The notes under the pieces: generated by a model
Databases searched by the model: none
The model's input: only the letters and a program-made list of their open reading frames with translations
Told to the model about the DNA's origin: nothing
Made by a program: the position numbers and the translations under genes
From: an uncultured Collinsella sp.
GTDB lineage: Bacteria; Actinomycetota; Coriobacteriia; Coriobacteriales; Coriobacteriaceae
Assembly (NCBI GenBank): GCA_902496775.1
Contig: CABVCF010000111.1
Location: forward strand, 1 to 5,456
Length of the DNA stretch: 5,456 bases
Reading direction: 5' to 3'
Shown here: in pieces, positions 1 through 4,517 of the stretch
Layout: each line of letters begins with the position of its first letter
How positions within the stretch are numbered: position 1 is the stretch's first letter

Positions 1-70
1 GGGTCAGCCCGTGGGAGGCCAGGGCGCCGCTGACCGGTGGACGGCACCGAGCCGTACGCCTGAACTGAGA
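1..70 (+). other. 3' end of an unidentified plus-strand transcript (RNA gene or CDS tail)
   Basis: This stretch lies directly before a strong plus-strand terminator, so some transcript ends here. Two potential hairpins are visible: GGTCAGC (2-8) with GCTGACC (29-35), and ACGGC (41-45) with GCCGT (51-55) around a five-base loop. That would suit a structured RNA. Alternatively, reading frame 3 is open from the window edge to a TGA at 66-68 and could be the last 21 codons of a protein. I could not match it to tRNA, 5S rRNA, tmRNA, RNase P RNA or SRP RNA by their conserved 3' sequences. Identity is unresolved because the window cuts it. Confidence 0.3.
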
Positions 71-71
71 A

Positions 72-101
72 GGGGGAGGCCTCGCGGCCTCCCCCTTTTT
101 T
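72..101 (+). terminator. Strong intrinsic terminator of the upstream transcript
   Basis: A perfect 10-base-pair GC-rich stem, GGGGGAGGCC (72-81) with GGCCTCCCCC (86-95), has a TCGC tetraloop and is followed immediately by six T (96-101). This is a textbook Rho-independent terminator for plus-strand transcription. On the minus strand the tract after the stem is TTCTC, so it would work less well for the minus-strand gene ending at 167. Confidence 0.93.
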
Positions 102-166
102 GCGTTTACGGGGCGTAAATGACTCAATTACACGAGACGATCTTATCGTTTTTGGTATTGAAGTCC

Positions 167-634
167 TTATTTAAAGAAGATAAATCGAATAACAAGGGCA
201 ACTGCTATGGCCACAATGATCAAAAGCAGGATTGTCAGTCGATGCTGCTTGCGTCGTTTACTTGATGAAACGAAGATTGATTTTCCCTGTTTTGGCGTTT
301 CGAGATAGCGAGCCGAATGCGTCAAGGTTTGCTTTGGTCGAGGACCTCTTTGTTGATGAGCGGCGGATGCTTTCATCGGCTCATCACTAGCTGCGCTGTT
401 TTTAGATAATGGTGCGTCTTTTAGATATACAGGGTCTCCCGAGGCGACGCCCATATGTTTACGTCCCGTTTGGGCATCCTCGAGCGTTTGATATCGATTT
501 CTCGTCACATACTCGGGCTCCGGATCATTAATGGGCTCTTGCGAGATGTGGGGGCGATGGAACCGTGGCGGCTGCGTGGAAGTATCTTCCCCCTGCGTCG
601 GCATAAACATATTGTTCTGGTTTTGGTCGTCCAT
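167..634 (-). CDS. Hypothetical protein, disordered N-terminal region plus one C-terminal membrane helix
   Basis: I do not recognise this 155-residue protein. Residues 1 to about 124 are polar and low in hydrophobic content, rich in Q, N, P, S, T and charged residues, and look disordered. A basic patch (KRRKQHR, 126-132) is followed by one strongly hydrophobic segment (133-154, LTILLLIIVAIAVALVIRFI), and a single lysine ends the chain. By the positive-inside rule the long tail should face the cytoplasm, with the C-terminus in or just across the membrane, as in tail-anchored proteins. There is no signal peptide and no cysteine. The ATG at 634 is supported by AAAGGG (minus strand, 639-644) four bases upstream. 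The gene is less GC-rich than tilS, hpt and ftsH, and is divergent from hsp20. That it is a real gene rests on the ribosome-binding site, the coherent membrane helix and the lack of a better overlapping frame. Function is unknown. Confidence 0.75.
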   Translation of the reverse strand: MDDQNQNNMFMPTQGEDTSTQPPRFHRPHISQEPINDPEPEYVTRNRYQTLEDAQTGRKHMGVASGDPVYLKDAPLSKNSAASDEPMKASAAHQQRGPRPKQTLTHSARYLETPKQGKSIFVSSSKRRKQHRLTILLLIIVAIAVALVIRFIFFK

Positions 635-673
635 GATGCCCTTTAGCTCGTTACCAACAACGTGTACGCGCTC

Positions 674-679
674 ATTGTA
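674..679 (-). promoter_or_regulatory. Candidate -10 box for the minus-strand membrane-protein gene
   Basis: On the minus strand this reads TACAAT, one mismatch from the TATAAT consensus, and lies about 40 bases before the ATG at 634. I see no good -35 hexamer at 16-18 bases, so this is only a candidate. Confidence 0.3.
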
Positions 680-726
680 AGCCCCCTGTTATTTGTAGCT
701 GCGAACATACTTGTTATTTAAGCTCT

Positions 727-739
727 GGTTCAAAGAACC
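727..739. repeat. Perfect short palindrome GGTTC-AAA-GAACC
   Basis: Arms GGTTC (727-731) and GAACC (735-739) are exact inverted copies around AAA. It lies in the divergent spacer, about 93 bases before the start of the minus-strand gene. It could be a small operator, but its short length allows chance occurrence in AT-rich DNA. Confidence 0.4.
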
Positions 740-754
740 TTAACCTTATTAAAA

Positions 755-775
755 CCTGAGTCATACACACTTAGA
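755..775 (+). promoter_or_regulatory. HAIR-like inverted repeat, candidate HspR operator of hsp20
   Basis: The sequence is CCTGAGT, seven bases, then ACTTAGA. The HspR-associated inverted repeat (HAIR) of actinobacteria is CTTGAGT-N7-ACTCAAG. The left arm matches 6 of 7, the right arm 4 of 7, and the N7 spacing is exact. A further half site, ACTCAAA (793-799), matches the right arm 6 of 7. HspR is known to repress hsp20-type genes in some actinobacteria, which makes the site meaningful in front of this gene. The match is imperfect and was found by eye. Confidence 0.4.
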
Positions 776-814
776 TATGCTTATAGTACTGGACTCAAAA
801 AACTTTATAGTCGA

Positions 815-847
815 TGTATATATAAGCACTGTGTGGGCATATATAAG
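815..847 (+). promoter_or_regulatory. Candidate hsp20 core promoter with phased ATATATAAG direct repeat
   Basis: ATATATAAG occurs at 818-826 and again at 839-847, exactly 21 bases (two helical turns) apart. Either copy contains TATATA or TATAAG, which could act as a -10 box. The best upstream partner, TGGACT (790-795), is 19 bases from a TGTATA at 815-820, so the -35 element is weak. A start site near 830-855 would give a leader of about 55-80 bases before the ATG at 911. Confidence 0.4.
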
Positions 848-895
848 AGCGTCAAAAGAAGTCCCAGTCACCTAGAAGATGGCTCGGCAGTCCTA

Positions 896-902
896 AAAGG
901 AG
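896..902 (+). promoter_or_regulatory. Ribosome-binding site that fixes the hsp20 start
   Basis: AAAGGAG is a strong Shine-Dalgarno match, eight bases before ATG 911. It decides against the longer GTG start at 833. Confidence 0.85.
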
Positions 903-910
903 TGGTAAAC

Positions 911-1342
911 ATGGCAAGCATGGTTCCTTATCGTTCGGTTTTTGGCGTTCGTCCTTCTGCTAGCTCGTTGTTCGATCTGTTTGATGATATGACCGACCTT
1001 GCAAACAACTCGATTGCTTCCAAGGCGTTCCCCGTTGACGTTGAGGATAAGGGCGATGGCTATGAGGTCAAGGCTTATCTGACCGGCGTCGCCAAGGACG
1101 ATATCGATGTCGAGCTTAACGAGGGCCGTCTGTCCATTAGCGTGAATGTCGAGGAAGACGAGGAGAACGAGGGCAAGAACTTCCTGCAGAAGGAGTTCAG
1201 CTCGTACAGCGCGACGCGTGGCGTGTATCTTAAGGACGCTTCGAGCGAGGGCCTCTCGGCTAAGTACGCTGACGGCATCCTGACCGTTACGGTTCCCAAG
1301 ATCGTCGAGAAGAAGAACGTTACGAAGATCTCCATCGACTAA
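911..1342 (+). CDS. Hsp20/alpha-crystallin family small heat-shock protein
   Basis: The product is an ATP-independent holdase that binds unfolding proteins in the cytoplasm and hands them to DnaK/ClpB-type machines. The 143-residue protein has a short N-terminal arm (1-37) with a phenylalanine-rich LFDLFDDM stretch, then an alpha-crystallin domain (about 38-130) opening with FPVDVEDKGDGYEVKAYL. The family signature A-x-x-x-x-G-I-L is seen as AKYADGILTVTVPK (117-130). A C-terminal I-x-I motif (ISI, 140-142) should dock into neighbouring subunits for oligomer assembly. Length is normal for the family. Start choice: AAAGGAG (896-902) sits eight bases before the ATG at 911, and the family domain lies well inside this start. 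The frame is open back to a GTG at 833, but no family homology pattern is visible there. Regulation is probably stress-responsive through the upstream spacer. It converges with the YycJ-like gene. Confidence 0.95.
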   Translation: MASMVPYRSVFGVRPSASSLFDLFDDMTDLANNSIASKAFPVDVEDKGDGYEVKAYLTGVAKDDIDVELNEGRLSISVNVEEDEENEGKNFLQKEFSSYSATRGVYLKDASSEGLSAKYADGILTVTVPKIVEKKNVTKISID

Positions 1343-1369
1343 ATTCGTTGGTGTTCTGCGCTATTAAAA

Positions 1370-1415
1370 GACAGCAAAAGGGGCTGGGAAGCGATTCTCG
1401 GCCCCTTTTGCTGTC
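1370..1415. terminator. Bidirectional intrinsic terminator between hsp20 and the YycJ-like gene
   Basis: A perfect 15-base-pair stem, GACAGCAAAAGGGGC (1370-1384) with GCCCCTTTTGCTGTC (1401-1415), continues inward through a G-U pair and GGGAA/TTCTC (1386-1390 with 1395-1399) to a GCGA loop of the GNRA type. On the plus strand the TTTT at 1406-1409 can serve as U-tract of a shorter GGGGC/GCCCC hairpin. On the minus strand the full stem is followed by CTTTTAATA. It sits between two converging stop codons, 27 bases after the hsp20 stop and 8 bases past the other gene's stop at 1424. Confidence 0.88.
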
Positions 1416-1423
1416 TAGGACAG

Positions 1424-2233
1424 TTATTGAATGGTTGCTGGTCGATGCTGGCTTGCGGGGCGTATCGAGAGTTTTCGCGATCCTTGGAGAAGGGTTGCGG
1501 AGCTGCCGACCTCGTCATCCAGGGTTGCGGCCAGAGCTTTGGCATAGCTTTTGACGGTAAGGCTCGGACGATTGTTATCTTGGCTGATATGCATGGCGAT
1601 GAGCTGTTCGGTGCGATCGGTAACAAGTTCGCGCGCGGCTTCGGCGGCTTGGCCATTGGAGAGGTGTCCCCTTGCAGACAGGATGCGCTCCTGAAGAAAG
1701 CGGGGATATTCTCCCTCGCGCAGCATGGTCACATCATGGTTGCTTTCGAGCGCGAGGACTCGACAATCTTTGAGGGTGTTCATGGCTTGGCTCGATAGCT
1801 CTCCGGTGTCGGTGGCAAAGCCGATGGAATCATCGAGGGCGTCGAATCGATAACCGACTGGATTGATGACATCGTGTGATGTTGAGTAGGTTTGCACGTG
1901 GATGCCGGCAATGGATAGGGTGTCACCGGGATCGAATTCCTCGACAGGCAGATGCGAAAGATTTTCTTTGTTCGAAAGAGTGCCCCTGCTGGCAAAGAGG
2001 GGGCCGTGCCAGTGCTTGCACCAGACATCGAGGCCCTTGATGTGATCGCTATGCTCATGAGTAATGAGAAGAGCCGAGACGTTGTCTGTCGAGAGCCCCA
2101 GTTCTGCCATGCGCTTTAATGTCTCGCGGCGAGACAGTCCGTCATCGACCATAATGAGCCCCTGCGGGCCCTCGATGAGTGCGCAGTTGCCTTTAGAGCC
2201 ACTGCCGAGGATATGAAGGTGCAGACGAGACAT
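1424..2233 (-). CDS. yycJ: Metallo-beta-lactamase-fold hydrolase, YycJ/WalJ-like
   Basis: This 269-residue protein belongs to the metallo-beta-lactamase superfamily and resembles Firmicute YycJ/WalJ (VicX) through its whole length. Opening LGSGSKGNC (9-17) and VDDGLSRRET (29-38) match that family. Metal ligands are visible: HEHSDH (59-64), H120 in TSHD, D142 in TDTG, H190 in RGHLSN and H215 in MHISQDNN. ESNHD (163-167) is another YycJ hallmark. All ligands are present, so an active dinuclear hydrolase is likely. YycJ has been linked to nuclease activity and to WalRK-associated cell-wall control, but the substrate here cannot be read from sequence. Start choice: the frame is open to a TTG at 2281 that abuts the tilS ATG, but the family begins at MSRLHLHILGSG, giving ATG 2233, with GGA six bases upstream. 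No walRK genes are present in the window. It is divergent from tilS. Confidence 0.92.
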   Translation of the reverse strand: MSRLHLHILGSGSKGNCALIEGPQGLIMVDDGLSRRETLKRMAELGLSTDNVSALLITHEHSDHIKGLDVWCKHWHGPLFASRGTLSNKENLSHLPVEEFDPGDTLSIAGIHVQTYSTSHDVINPVGYRFDALDDSIGFATDTGELSSQAMNTLKDCRVLALESNHDVTMLREGEYPRFLQERILSARGHLSNGQAAEAARELVTDRTEQLIAMHISQDNNRPSLTVKSYAKALAATLDDEVGSSATLLQGSRKLSIRPASQHRPATIQ

Positions 2234-2281
2234 AAGATTCCAAAGGATACAATGGGTGCGGACGAATAGAGGAGGAAGCAA
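2234..2281. promoter_or_regulatory. 48-base divergent promoter region between yycJ-like gene and tilS
   Basis: Both starts face away from this short gap, so promoters must overlap it or lie inside the opposite coding sequence. TACAAT (2248-2253) is a candidate -10 for tilS, with no convincing -35 at 17 bases. The tilS ribosome-binding site AGGAGG (2270-2275) is six bases before ATG 2282. Confidence 0.5.
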
Positions 2282-3820
2282 ATGCCAACGGTATCACAGC
2301 ATTACGGACACCATGCCGTGCCCGGGGCAGTCGATGAGACCCGAACGAGGCAGCAGGCTGCTCCTGTCGTGCTCATGGTATCAGGCGGCGCGGACTCGAC
2401 GGCACTGCTTCTTATGGCGTGCACATCAAAGCTGGATATCCAAGACGGACGCGGTGTTGCCCCCATTGCTCGCGAGCGCCTGCATGTGCTGCATGTAAAC
2501 CATCATCTGCGCGGCAAGGCGTCCGATGGCGACGAGGCCTTTGTGCGTGAGCTCTGCGCGAAATATGGTTTACCGCTGTGCGTGGAGCACGCTTATTTTG
2601 ATGGGGAGTCGGGCAATATTGAGGCCGCGGCCCGCGAAGTGCGCTATGCCGCGGCGCGGAGGTATGTTCGCGAGCTCTGCGCCCAGACGGGGGCACCGCG
2701 AACGGCGGCTCGTATCTGCACCGCGCACACGTCTTCGGATCGCGCGGAAACGTTTTTGATGAACGCGATTAAGGGTTCGGGGCCCGCTGGCCTATCGAGC
2801 ATTCCTCGCCGGAGGAATATCGTGGTACGTCCCTTGCTCGACCTAACTCATGGCGAGCTCGTGGGCTATCTACAGGTACATGGTCAGCCGTGGCGTGAAG
2901 ACGAGAGCAATGAGGATATCTCGTATCTGCGAAACTACGTGCGCCATCGAGTAATGCCAGTGGTGGCGCAGCGCAACGCGAGCGTCTGCAAGACGATTGG
3001 CGCCGCCTGCGAGATCTTAGGCGATGAGGACGCGTTTTTGTCTCAGCTTTCGGCACAGGCGTTTCGAAGCTGTTTGCGCAAAGAGGCAGCGGGTGCGCTG
3101 GTGCTCGATGCCAGGCGCCTGGCTGCGGCCGAGGTGGTAATCGCGCGGCGCATCGTGCGACTGGCGATTAGGCGCATCGATCCGGACGCTCGTCCCGAGA
3201 TGCGACATGTGGAGCGAGTCCTTTCCTGCGTTGCCGAGGGCACCGGCTCGGTCACGCTTCCGGCGGGGATTGACGCACGCATTGAGTTTGGCATGCTGGC
3301 GTTTAAGGCGCCGGCGGCTCGCGAGGGCCTGGTCGCGGACTGGGTTACCGTACCCGGCCGTTTGCCGTTGGGCGGGGGACGTATGCTGGTCACAGAACCG
3401 ATGGCTGTTGAGCCGGGATGCGATATCGTGTGCCGCGCCCGTGAGCTTGCGGCTGCCGGGGAAGTGGCAGCTTTGGTAGACGCGGCTGCCCTGGGTTTTG
3501 CCGACAGCGATAGTGAGCGGATCCTGGCGGGCTCGCGTGGCGAGATCCCTGCCGAGGCGCGATTGGCGCGCCTGTGGGTGGACGGTCCCGCGCCGGGAGA
3601 CGTGATGTGCCCGTTAGGGATGAGTGGCCGAAGCAAGAAAGTATCCGATTTGCTAGGTGAGGCTCGCATTCCCGTTTCCGAGCGCGCCGGCGTGCCCATG
3701 GTGAGGACGGCGCCGGGGGGCGCCGTGGTGTGGGTCGCCGGAGTTCGCGCGGACGAGCGTTTTAAGTGCACGGCCGCAACGCGCGTGGCATATCTGCTCC
3801 GCGTGGTCGATGCGGAATAG
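2282..3820 (+). CDS. tilS: tRNA(Ile)-lysidine synthase TilS
   Basis: TilS uses ATP and lysine to convert C34 of tRNA-Ile(CAU) into lysidine, so that the tRNA reads AUA and accepts isoleucine. It is essential in most bacteria. The 512-residue protein shows the N-type ATP pyrophosphatase P-loop SGGADS (34-39), HVNHHLRG (71-78), EAAAREVRY (114-122), AHTSSDRAET (148-157), RPLLDL (183-188), and the tRNA-contact signature WREDESNEDISYLRNYVRHR (204-223). The TilS C-terminal domain is present, with CPLGMSGRSKKVSDLL (443-458), IPVSER (463-468) and WVAGVRADERF (484-494). It therefore has all domains and is somewhat longer than E. coli TilS (about 430). AGGAGG six bases upstream supports ATG 2282. Oddities: a short A/R/P-rich insertion at 137-144 and S/R replacing the common D/Q in the AHxxDDQAET motif. 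It heads the tilS-hpt-ftsH cluster. Confidence 0.97.
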   Translation: MPTVSQHYGHHAVPGAVDETRTRQQAAPVVLMVSGGADSTALLLMACTSKLDIQDGRGVAPIARERLHVLHVNHHLRGKASDGDEAFVRELCAKYGLPLCVEHAYFDGESGNIEAAAREVRYAAARRYVRELCAQTGAPRTAARICTAHTSSDRAETFLMNAIKGSGPAGLSSIPRRRNIVVRPLLDLTHGELVGYLQVHGQPWREDESNEDISYLRNYVRHRVMPVVAQRNASVCKTIGAACEILGDEDAFLSQLSAQAFRSCLRKEAAGALVLDARRLAAAEVVIARRIVRLAIRRIDPDARPEMRHVERVLSCVAEGTGSVTLPAGIDARIEFGMLAFKAPAAREGLVADWVTVPGRLPLGGGRMLVTEPMAVEPGCDIVCRARELAAAGEVAALVDAAALGFADSDSERILAGSRGEIPAEARLARLWVDGPAPGDVMCPLGMSGRSKKVSDLLGEARIPVSERAGVPMVRTAPGGAVVWVAGVRADERFKCTAATRVAYLLRVVDAE

Positions 3821-3871
3821 CGTCCCACGCCTGCTATTCTGTGCGACGTTGACGGTATTCCCGCGCTGATG

Positions 3872-3902
3872 GCGCACGGGCTGGTAAATTTACCCCGTGC
3901 GC
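3872..3902. repeat. 31-base dyad, operator-like or hairpin, upstream of hpt
   Basis: Outer arms GCGCACGGG (3872-3880) and CCCGTGCGC (3894-3902) are perfect inverted copies. Inside lies a second, slightly offset perfect 12-base palindrome GGTAAATTTACC (3883-3894). No T-run follows, so it is not a standard terminator. It abuts the extended -10 TGCTAGAAT and covers the place where a -35 box would lie, which fits a repressor operator. An RNA hairpin of the tilS transcript is the alternative. Confidence 0.6.
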
Positions 3903-3911
3903 TGCTAGAAT
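3903..3911 (+). promoter_or_regulatory. Extended -10 promoter element for hpt-ftsH
   Basis: TG-C-TAGAAT is an extended -10 with one mismatch to TATAAT. It would start transcription near 3917-3920 and give a leader of about 50 bases before the hpt ATG. The TGGTAA at 3882-3887 is a poor -35 match at 18 bases, in keeping with an extended -10 promoter. Confidence 0.45.
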
Positions 3912-3967
3912 GTGTAGTTCGCGTCCATACGGCGGTGTGTGGGCGATAAGCACAAGAAAGGGTTGTC

Positions 3968-4516
3968 ATGGCTTCTCAACATCCGGATATCGAGAAGGTT
4001 CTGCTCACGCAGGAGGATATCGACGGTATCGTCTCTCGCCTGGGCGAGGAGATTACGCGCGACTACGCGGGTAAGGATCTGGTGCTGATTGCGGTCCTGC
4101 GCGGCGCCGTGGTCTTTATGGGCGACCTGATGCGTAAGATCGAGCTGCCGACCAACATCGATTTCATGGCTGTTTCGAGCTACGGCGACGGTGTGAAGTC
4201 CTCGGGTATCGTGCGTATCATTAAGGACCTGGATATCGACATCCGCGGTCGCGACGTGCTGATCGTCGAGGACATTCTGGACTCGGGCCTGACGCTCAAG
4301 TATCTGATGAAGAACCTCGAGAGCCGCAAGCCCGCTTCTCTGGAGGTCGCCGCCTTCCTGTGGAAGGACGTTGAGGACCGCGTCTCGGCCATCACGCCCA
4401 AGTATGTTGGAACCCATTGCCCCGATGCCTTTGTGGTGGGCTACGGCCTCGACTATGCCGAGCGCTATCGCAACCTTCCGTATCTGGGCATTTTGAAACC
4501 GGAGGTTTATTCGTAA
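3968..4516 (+). CDS. hpt: Hypoxanthine(-guanine) phosphoribosyltransferase
   Basis: The enzyme transfers the ribose-phosphate of PRPP to hypoxanthine and/or guanine, making IMP or GMP in cytoplasmic purine salvage. At 182 residues it has the usual family length. Visible motifs in order: LRGA (44-47, pyrophosphate-binding loop I), SYGDGVKSSG (71-80, the flexible loop II with the catalytic Ser-Tyr pair), VEDILDSGLTL (100-110, the PRPP-binding motif with acidic pair E101-D102), K133 in FLWKD for purine recognition, and FVVGYGLDYAERYRNLPYLG (155-174) forming the purine-stacking and metal-binding end. All key residues are intact. AGAAAGGG five bases before ATG 3968 supports the start. ftsH begins one base after the stop, so the two are almost certainly co-transcribed and translationally coupled. 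In Bacillus, HprT has been reported to bind FtsH-region regulators, but nothing of that kind is visible here. Confidence 0.97.
   Translation: MASQHPDIEKVLLTQEDIDGIVSRLGEEITRDYAGKDLVLIAVLRGAVVFMGDLMRKIELPTNIDFMAVSSYGDGVKSSGIVRIIKDLDIDIRGRDVLIVEDILDSGLTLKYLMKNLESRKPASLEVAAFLWKDVEDRVSAITPKYVGTHCPDAFVVGYGLDYAERYRNLPYLGILKPEVYS
4501..4505 (+). promoter_or_regulatory. Ribosome-binding site of ftsH inside the hpt 3' end
   Basis: GGAGG lies in the last codons of hpt, 12 bases before ATG 4518. The spacing is longer than optimal, so ftsH translation may depend on ribosomes finishing hpt. Confidence 0.6.
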
Positions 4517-4517
4517 G

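Larger units (their letters stand above)
635..910. promoter_or_regulatory. AT-rich divergent intergenic region between the membrane-protein gene and hsp20
   Basis: This 276-base spacer separates two divergently transcribed genes and must carry promoters for both. It is much richer in A and T than the flanking genes, especially 700-850. Visible structure: a 13-base palindrome (727-739), a HAIR-like inverted repeat (755-775), a second HAIR-like half site (793-799), two copies of TTATAGT (781-787, 805-811), and two copies of ATATATAAG 21 bases apart (818-826, 839-847). The frame of hsp20 stays open upstream to a GTG at 833, but I treat 833-910 as leader. Confidence 0.7.
3821..3967 (+). promoter_or_regulatory. 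tilS-hpt spacer with promoter elements
   Basis: This 147-base gap is too long for simple translational coupling. It holds two look-alike extended -10 elements: TGCTATTCT (3832-3840) and TGCTAGAAT (3903-3911), the second giving TG-C-TAGAAT. TTGACG at 3849-3854 resembles a -35 box but has no -10 at the right distance. The hpt ribosome-binding site AGAAAGGG (3955-3962) is five bases before the ATG. No T-tract terminator for tilS is visible, so read-through from tilS is possible alongside an internal promoter. Confidence 0.55.

Noticed and set aside
60..75. GAACTGAGAAG resembles the 5S rRNA GAACTCAGAAG block
   Set aside because: None of the surrounding 5S helices or conserved bases are present, and the terminator follows at once.
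455..646. Plus-strand 63-codon ORF opposite the membrane-protein gene
   Set aside because: No ribosome-binding site or recognisable protein features; it is the antisense shadow of the minus-strand gene.
821..850. Possible CIRCE element (HrcA site) at AAGCACT
   Set aside because: Only a partial left half is present and no GAGTGCTAA partner follows at nine bases.
833..910. Longer hsp20 reading frame starting at GTG 833, adding 26 residues
   Set aside because: No ribosome-binding site fits the GTG, the extension lies within the promoter-like repeat, and ATG 911 has a strong AAAGGAG eight bases upstream.
2252..2269. Five-codon mini-ORF (MGADE) just before the tilS ribosome-binding site
   Set aside because: It has no ribosome-binding site and begins within the candidate -10 region; probably chance.
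2234..2281. N-terminal extension of the YycJ-like protein from TTG 2281
   Set aside because: It would run through the tilS ribosome-binding site, and the family begins at MSRLHLHILGSG, encoded from ATG 2233.
3869..3949. 26-codon ORF in the tilS-hpt spacer
   Set aside because: No Shine-Dalgarno sequence before its ATG, and its sequence is dominated by the dyad and promoter elements.
3043..3969. 308-codon minus-strand ORF across tilS
   Set aside because: It is rich in S, T, R, A and P as expected for an antisense frame in GC-rich DNA, and TilS motifs on the other strand explain the region.
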